64,000 nucleotides of DNA from Luteibacter aegosomatis. Lineage in GTDB: Bacteria; Pseudomonadota; Gammaproteobacteria; Xanthomonadales; Rhodanobacteraceae. The notes under the pieces were generated by a model. That model was given only the letters and a program-made list of their open reading frames with translations, searched no databases and was not told where the DNA came from. Numbering within the stretch: position 1 is the first letter of the stretch; the number at the start of each line of letters is the position of its first letter. Of this stretch, positions 60,586-64,000 are shown piece by piece. The stretch is taken from the NCBI RefSeq assembly GCF_023078455.1, contig NZ_CP095740.1, forward strand, positions 2,034,001 through 2,098,000, written 5' to 3'. A program made the translations under genes and the position numbers.

Positions 60586-60714
60586 ATGAGCGACATGCCT
60601 CATGCTTTTGAATCTGATCGACCGGTGGAGCGATATACCCCGCCCGCGCGTATCGTGCCGGTTCCTGATCGATCGTCGGTGCCTTCACCCGCACCATCGC
60701 CGCCGAGGAAGTAG
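60586..60714 (+). CDS. Tiny proline-rich protein C (PPARIVPVP motif)
   Basis: A 42-aa protein starting MSDMPHAFESDRPVERYT with CGGAG seven bases upstream. It ends PPARIVPVPDRSSVPSPAPS plus PPRK. The nine-residue motif is identical to that of protein B, but the N-terminus is unrelated apart from charge. The gap after B is 28 bp. All three proteins keep the motif followed by a Pro/Ser/Ala tail and a terminal basic residue or two (NR, KK, RK). Confidence 0.7.
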   Translation: MSDMPHAFESDRPVERYTPPARIVPVPDRSSVPSPAPSPPRK

Positions 60715-60839
60715 TCGGAGGTCGACGGGTCAAATCGGAAACGGTCGTGCCGTTATCCCAGACTGGATCGAGAAGGGTTCAATAGCCAACACCCATGCGC
60801 CATCTACTGGTGACCCTCGGCAAGGCCGCAACCCGACGG

Positions 60840-61667
60840 TCAGTGGGATGGCGGCAATGCCGGGCACCGGGCGTCTTTCACGAGGGGTCCGAGCACCTCG
60901 ATGACGTCGGCTGCGACCATGCGCGAGGCGATGATCTTGCCGTCCCCGATGCGGGCAAGGAGCACGGACGTGCCCAATGGCCGGACCATGTGCCAGGCGA
61001 GCGGATCGCCCGGGATGCAGACAAGAGGATGGAGGCCGCCCGGCTCGCCCCGCAGCAGCCGCTGCGCATCGAGCGTGCCTTGCTGCCACGGAAAGAGCGT
61101 GATGACGCAGAGCACGAGGCTGATGGCAAGGGGAACCACGATGCGCCGACTCCGCAGATCACGCGGGCGGGTGGCAATGAGCAAGGTTGCCACCATCGCG
61201 ATGAGCAGGGAGACGCCGGCGAGTAGCACAACGTCGAGGACGCGTGTCATGTCAGCGGCCCATCCGGGGCTGAGGCTGCGGACGATGAGTGCGGTGAGCA
61301 CTGTGGCGAGAAGGGGCCAGAAGACGCTGCTGCGGACAACGCGCCGATGGGGCATCTGGAGGGTCACGGTTAGGCACAGGGCCAGGGCGCTCAGGGTCAT
61401 GCTGATGCCAAGCGCCCCCGTCCGCAGCATGGTCGTGTACGGCACATAGTCCATCGCCCACATTGACCCGATGGCCTCGAGGAAACCCTGCTTCTGATAG
61501 GCGCCGACGACAGTGGCAATCGCGGACGCGCCAATGAGGCTGCCGCCGATGATAGGCAGTGTCTTGAATGCCTTCCCGAGGATGTCGACCATCTCATCGT
61601 GGCTGCGAAGGGCGCGGTGGAGTGGGCGTCTGCGCCGTCCGGCGCGCGCGGTGGAGGGGTCCGTCAT
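60840..61667 (-). CDS. Hypothetical multi-pass membrane protein (275 aa)
   Basis: Not recognised. After a basic N-terminus (MTDPSTARAGRRRRPLHRAL) there are about six TM helices, for example LPIIGGSLIGASAIATVVGA, LGISMTLSALALCLTVTLQM, VVLLAGVSLLIAMVATLLIA and IVVPLAISLVLCVITLFPW. The C-terminal 75 residues are soluble (DAQRLLRGEPGGLHPLVCIP; LLARIGDGKIIASRMVAADV). It is convergent with the proline-rich cassette and divergent from Thoeris, so it belongs to neither operon by strand. A role as an independent cargo gene is likely. Confidence 0.65.
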   Translation of the reverse strand: MTDPSTARAGRRRRPLHRALRSHDEMVDILGKAFKTLPIIGGSLIGASAIATVVGAYQKQGFLEAIGSMWAMDYVPYTTMLRTGALGISMTLSALALCLTVTLQMPHRRVVRSSVFWPLLATVLTALIVRSLSPGWAADMTRVLDVVLLAGVSLLIAMVATLLIATRPRDLRSRRIVVPLAISLVLCVITLFPWQQGTLDAQRLLRGEPGGLHPLVCIPGDPLAWHMVRPLGTSVLLARIGDGKIIASRMVAADVIEVLGPLVKDARCPALPPSH

Positions 61668-62080
61668 GGCCTGGTCCTTGCTTGTTCCTGGGGCCGGAAG
61701 GATAGTGGCCGGGTTGGGGCTGAGGAAGGCGGCTCATCCGTCATGCTCCGGCCTCGTCGCCTGCGCCTGCGGCAATTTTGGCCTGTGCTGCCTCCTCGAC
61801 TTTTCGATGCAGCAAGGCGGTGAAGTGGGCGCCGACAGTGACGGCCCCGGTGACCGACTTTCTGCCGTTTGCACGGCCTGCGTGGACGACCCCGCGCTGA
61901 AGGAAGGCTACCCTTTATCCATTGCATCCGGTGTCTCGCGGCGTGACCACCAGGACGCCCGTAAGGCTTTCGCGTGATTTTCCTGCTGTTGCCGGATTTG
62001 CCCCTTTCCGGCAACCGGGCACCTTGCATAATCTCCCCCCGGGGCGCTGGCATCGTCGGCGGAAAACAGGGTACGAAAGC
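61668..62080. promoter_or_regulatory. Divergent intergenic region with inverted repeat upstream of thsA
   Basis: A perfect 8-bp inverted repeat TTGCCGGA/TCCGGCAA (61989-61996 and 62007-62014) with a 10-bp spacer is followed 12 bp later by CATAAT (62027-62032), a plausible -10 box. This could be an operator for thsA. The remaining 300 bp show no gene; an open frame running in from the left has no ribosome site and no recognisable homology. Confidence 0.45.
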
Positions 62081-63499
62081 ATGGATGCGTTCAGCACTGA
62101 TGTTGAGTTGTTCATCCGGGACTACGTCCGCCAGCTGGCCGATGGCACCGCTGCGGTCTTTGCAGGGGCGGGCATGTCTCGTAGCGCGGGCTACGTCGAC
62201 TGGAAGGGGCTGCTCCGCAACATCGCAAAAGAACTTGGTCTTGACCTGAGGCTCGAAAACGACCTCATCGCCATGGCGCAGTTCCATGTCAACAAGAACA
62301 TGGGACACGACGCGCTCGCCAAGGAAATCCTCGAGCAGTTCTCCGAGCTCGCCGAGGAAACGCCGACGCACGAAATCCTCGCCCGCCTGCCCATTACCAC
62401 TTGGTGGACGACCAACTACGACAAGCTCGTCGAGCAGTCGCTCACGAAAGCCTACCGCGTGCCGGACGTCAAGGACGCGCCGTCTCAGCTTCGGGACACC
62501 AAGCCTCGTCGTTCGGCGGTCGTCTACAAGATGCACGGCGATGTCGACCGCCCGTCCGATGCCATCCTCTACAAGGCACAGTACGAGCGCTATTACAAGA
62601 CGCACGACGGCTTCATCACCGCGCTCAGTGGTGACCTGACCACGAAGACCTTCATCTTCATCGGCTTCAGTTTCACCGACCCGAACCTCGACTACGTCCT
62701 CTCCCGCCTGCCGCACGAAACCAAACGTCAACACTACTGCTTCGTCAAGAGGCCTGACCGTGCTGATTTTGCTGATGACGCCGCGTTCGACTATGCGGTC
62801 CGCCGTGAGGCCATGCGGACAGGCGACCTCAAGCGATACGGCATCAAGGCGCTGGAAATCGATTCATTCGATGAAATCCCAGTCATCTTCCAGGAAGTCG
62901 ACCGACAGTACCGCATGCGCACGGTGTTCATCTCGGGCTCTGCTGAAGAGTATGGCGACTGGTCGCGCAAAGAAGCCTCTGACTTCCTTCACAACCTCTC
63001 GTCGGCCCTGGTCAGGAAGGGATTCCGGGTCGTCACGGGCTTCGGTTGGGGCGTGGGCAGCGCTGTCATCAATGGCGCGCTCCAGGCCATCTACGACAAG
63101 CCCGAGAAATTCAGCGAAGATCAGCTCGTCATGCGCCCGTTTCCGCAGGAAGACAGTGGCGGTGTGGACCGTAAAAAGCTCTGGCAGGCGTACCGTGAGC
63201 GCATGATTGCGCTCGCTGGCGTTGCACTCTTCGTCTTCGGCAACAAGGTCGAGGACGACAAGCTGGTTGAAGCCAATGGCGTGCGCACCGAGTTTGATAT
63301 CGCAAGGGCCCTCGGATTGGTCACGCTGCCCCTCGCGTCGACAGGGTTCATGGCCGAAACACTGGCAGGCGAGCTCGTCTCCGACCACACGCAGCCCGCC
63401 GAAGTGCGCAACGTCGTCGGCGAGCTAAAAAAAGCGGGCCGCAATGGCAATGACCTCATCCGCATCATCACGGGCCATATGGAGAGCCTACTCAAGTGA
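62081..63499 (+). CDS. thsA: Thoeris protein ThsA (SIR2-SLOG NADase)
   Basis: A 472-aa effector that cleaves NAD+ when its C-terminal SLOG domain binds the cyclic ADP-ribose signal made by ThsB. SIR2 domain (about residues 1-285): AAVFAGAGMSRSAGYVDWKG, TTWWTTNYDKLVEQ with Asn112, YKMHGDVDRPSD with His152, and FIFIGFSFTDPNLDYVL. Asn112 and His152 match the numbering I recall for catalytic residues of Bacillus cereus ThsA. SLOG domain (about 285-472): TVFISGSAEEYGDWSRKEAS and GFRVVTGFGWGVGSAVINGA. The start MDAFSTDVELFIRD gives the family length (about 476 aa). Its stop overlaps the thsB start. Confidence 0.95.
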   Translation: MDAFSTDVELFIRDYVRQLADGTAAVFAGAGMSRSAGYVDWKGLLRNIAKELGLDLRLENDLIAMAQFHVNKNMGHDALAKEILEQFSELAEETPTHEILARLPITTWWTTNYDKLVEQSLTKAYRVPDVKDAPSQLRDTKPRRSAVVYKMHGDVDRPSDAILYKAQYERYYKTHDGFITALSGDLTTKTFIFIGFSFTDPNLDYVLSRLPHETKRQHYCFVKRPDRADFADDAAFDYAVRREAMRTGDLKRYGIKALEIDSFDEIPVIFQEVDRQYRMRTVFISGSAEEYGDWSRKEASDFLHNLSSALVRKGFRVVTGFGWGVGSAVINGALQAIYDKPEKFSEDQLVMRPFPQEDSGGVDRKKLWQAYRERMIALAGVALFVFGNKVEDDKLVEANGVRTEFDIARALGLVTLPLASTGFMAETLAGELVSDHTQPAEVRNVVGELKKAGRNGNDLIRIITGHMESLLK

Positions 63500-63984
63500 G
63501 CACGTACGACGTTTTTTACAGCTTCCATTTCCAGCCGGACGTGTTCCGGGTACAGCAAATCCGTAACATGGGCGTCATTACCGGCGACGAGCCGGTCAAG
63601 GCCAATGAGTGGGAAACGATCAAGGCAACCCCGTCAGGCGTGGAGAAATGGATTGACGCCAATATGAAGGGCAAGGATGCCGTCGTTGTCCTCATCGGGG
63701 CGGAGACTGCCAGCCGGCCCTGGGTCAAGTACGAAATCAAACGGGCGTGGGAGACGGGGAAAGCAGTCCTCGGCATCTATATTCACAACCTCAAGAACAT
63801 CGATGGCAAGACGACCAACGTCGGCAACAACCCGTTCTCCGCCTTCACGTTCAAGCTTGCAGACGGCACGGTGGTGGTCCCCCACGTTTTCGACCCAAAG
63901 GCGTCGGACGCCTACAACGACATCGAAGCCAACATCCAGGACTGGATTGCAAAGGCTCGTCGCCAGCGCGGCCTCAAGGCCTGA
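63496..63984 (+). CDS. thsB: Thoeris protein ThsB (TIR-like, DUF1863)
   Basis: A 162-aa TIR-fold sensor and signal synthase. It starts at GTG overlapping the thsA stop (GTGA). YDVFYSFHFQPDVFRVQQIR is the first strand and helix. VEKWIDANMKGKDAVVVLIG and then WVKYEIKRAWETGKAVLGIY follow, with the conserved Glu80 expected in the active site. NPFSAFTF continues the ThsB pattern. It is shorter than B. cereus ThsB (about 195 aa) but complete. On phage sensing ThsB makes a cyclic ADP-ribose isomer that activates ThsA. Additional thsB copies may lie beyond the window edge. Confidence 0.93.
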   Translation: MSTYDVFYSFHFQPDVFRVQQIRNMGVITGDEPVKANEWETIKATPSGVEKWIDANMKGKDAVVVLIGAETASRPWVKYEIKRAWETGKAVLGIYIHNLKNIDGKTTNVGNNPFSAFTFKLADGTVVVPHVFDPKASDAYNDIEANIQDWIAKARRQRGLKA

Positions 63985-64000
63985 GCAGACACGCCTTCAA

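Noticed and set aside
61513..61977. 154-codon plus-strand frame before thsA considered as a third Thoeris gene
   Set aside because: It starts inside the opposite-strand membrane-protein gene, has no Shine-Dalgarno sequence and no homology. Only the Thoeris pair is supported.

Overview
The window is high-GC chromosomal DNA from a gammaproteobacterium. Gene content and order (aat, trxB, ftsK, lolA, rarA, serS, tRNA-Ser) point to the Xanthomonadales, most likely family Rhodanobacteraceae (Luteibacter/Dyella type). This is judged by eye from protein families and synteny; no database search was run.

Region 1 (1-52.4 kb) is ordinary core chromosome. It holds DNA metabolism and repair (photolyase, ligA, sbcB, orn, rarA, ftsK), translation (epmA, aat, serS, tRNA-Ser, an RluA-family pseudouridine synthase), folate and cell-wall precursors (folP, glmM), envelope proteins (glycine-zipper protein, AsmA-like, lolA, DUF2339/DUF3999 pair), carbon metabolism (class I fumarase, xfp-ackA phosphoketolase shunt), redox (trxB, a thioredoxin-like protein), a YqjI-YqjH type metal-responsive repressor/ferric-reductase operon with a perfect palindromic operator, and several transporters (two DHA2-type MFS, CPA1 and CPA2 antiporters, one EamA exporter).

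Most 3' intergenic spaces of region 1 up to about 46.4 kb carry a REP-like element: a GTGGGAG head, a short hairpin whose stem covaries between copies, and a GCGAA foot. It usually occurs as an inverted pair. At several loci the REP pair has been tandemly amplified with its flank: 269-bp units x6 after the pseudouridine synthase, 104-bp units x5-6 after lolA, 120-bp units x4 after rarA, 80-bp units x4-5 after the AsmA gene, and a single 123-bp duplication after the glyoxalase-like gene. In three cases the duplicated unit includes the 3' end of the neighbouring gene.

Region 2 (52.4-64 kb, running off the window) is an accessory island starting at tRNA-Ser(UGA). Its first half is mobile-element debris: two frameshifted tyrosine-recombinase fragments, a probable MobA/MobL relaxase fragment, a frameshifted XRE regulator and two orphan membrane proteins. 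Embedded are two NAD-targeting anti-phage systems: a SIR2-HerA pair (57403-58548 and 55631-57406) and a Thoeris pair, ThsA (SIR2-SLOG) and ThsB (TIR-like), at 62081-63984. Between them is an undescribed-looking four-gene cassette: a three-TM protein followed by three tandem tiny proline-rich proteins (59, 50 and 42 aa) that share PPARI(V/T)PVP although their codons have diverged. A multi-pass membrane protein of unknown role follows on the opposite strand. The cassette is the best candidate for something new here. No REP elements were seen in the island.
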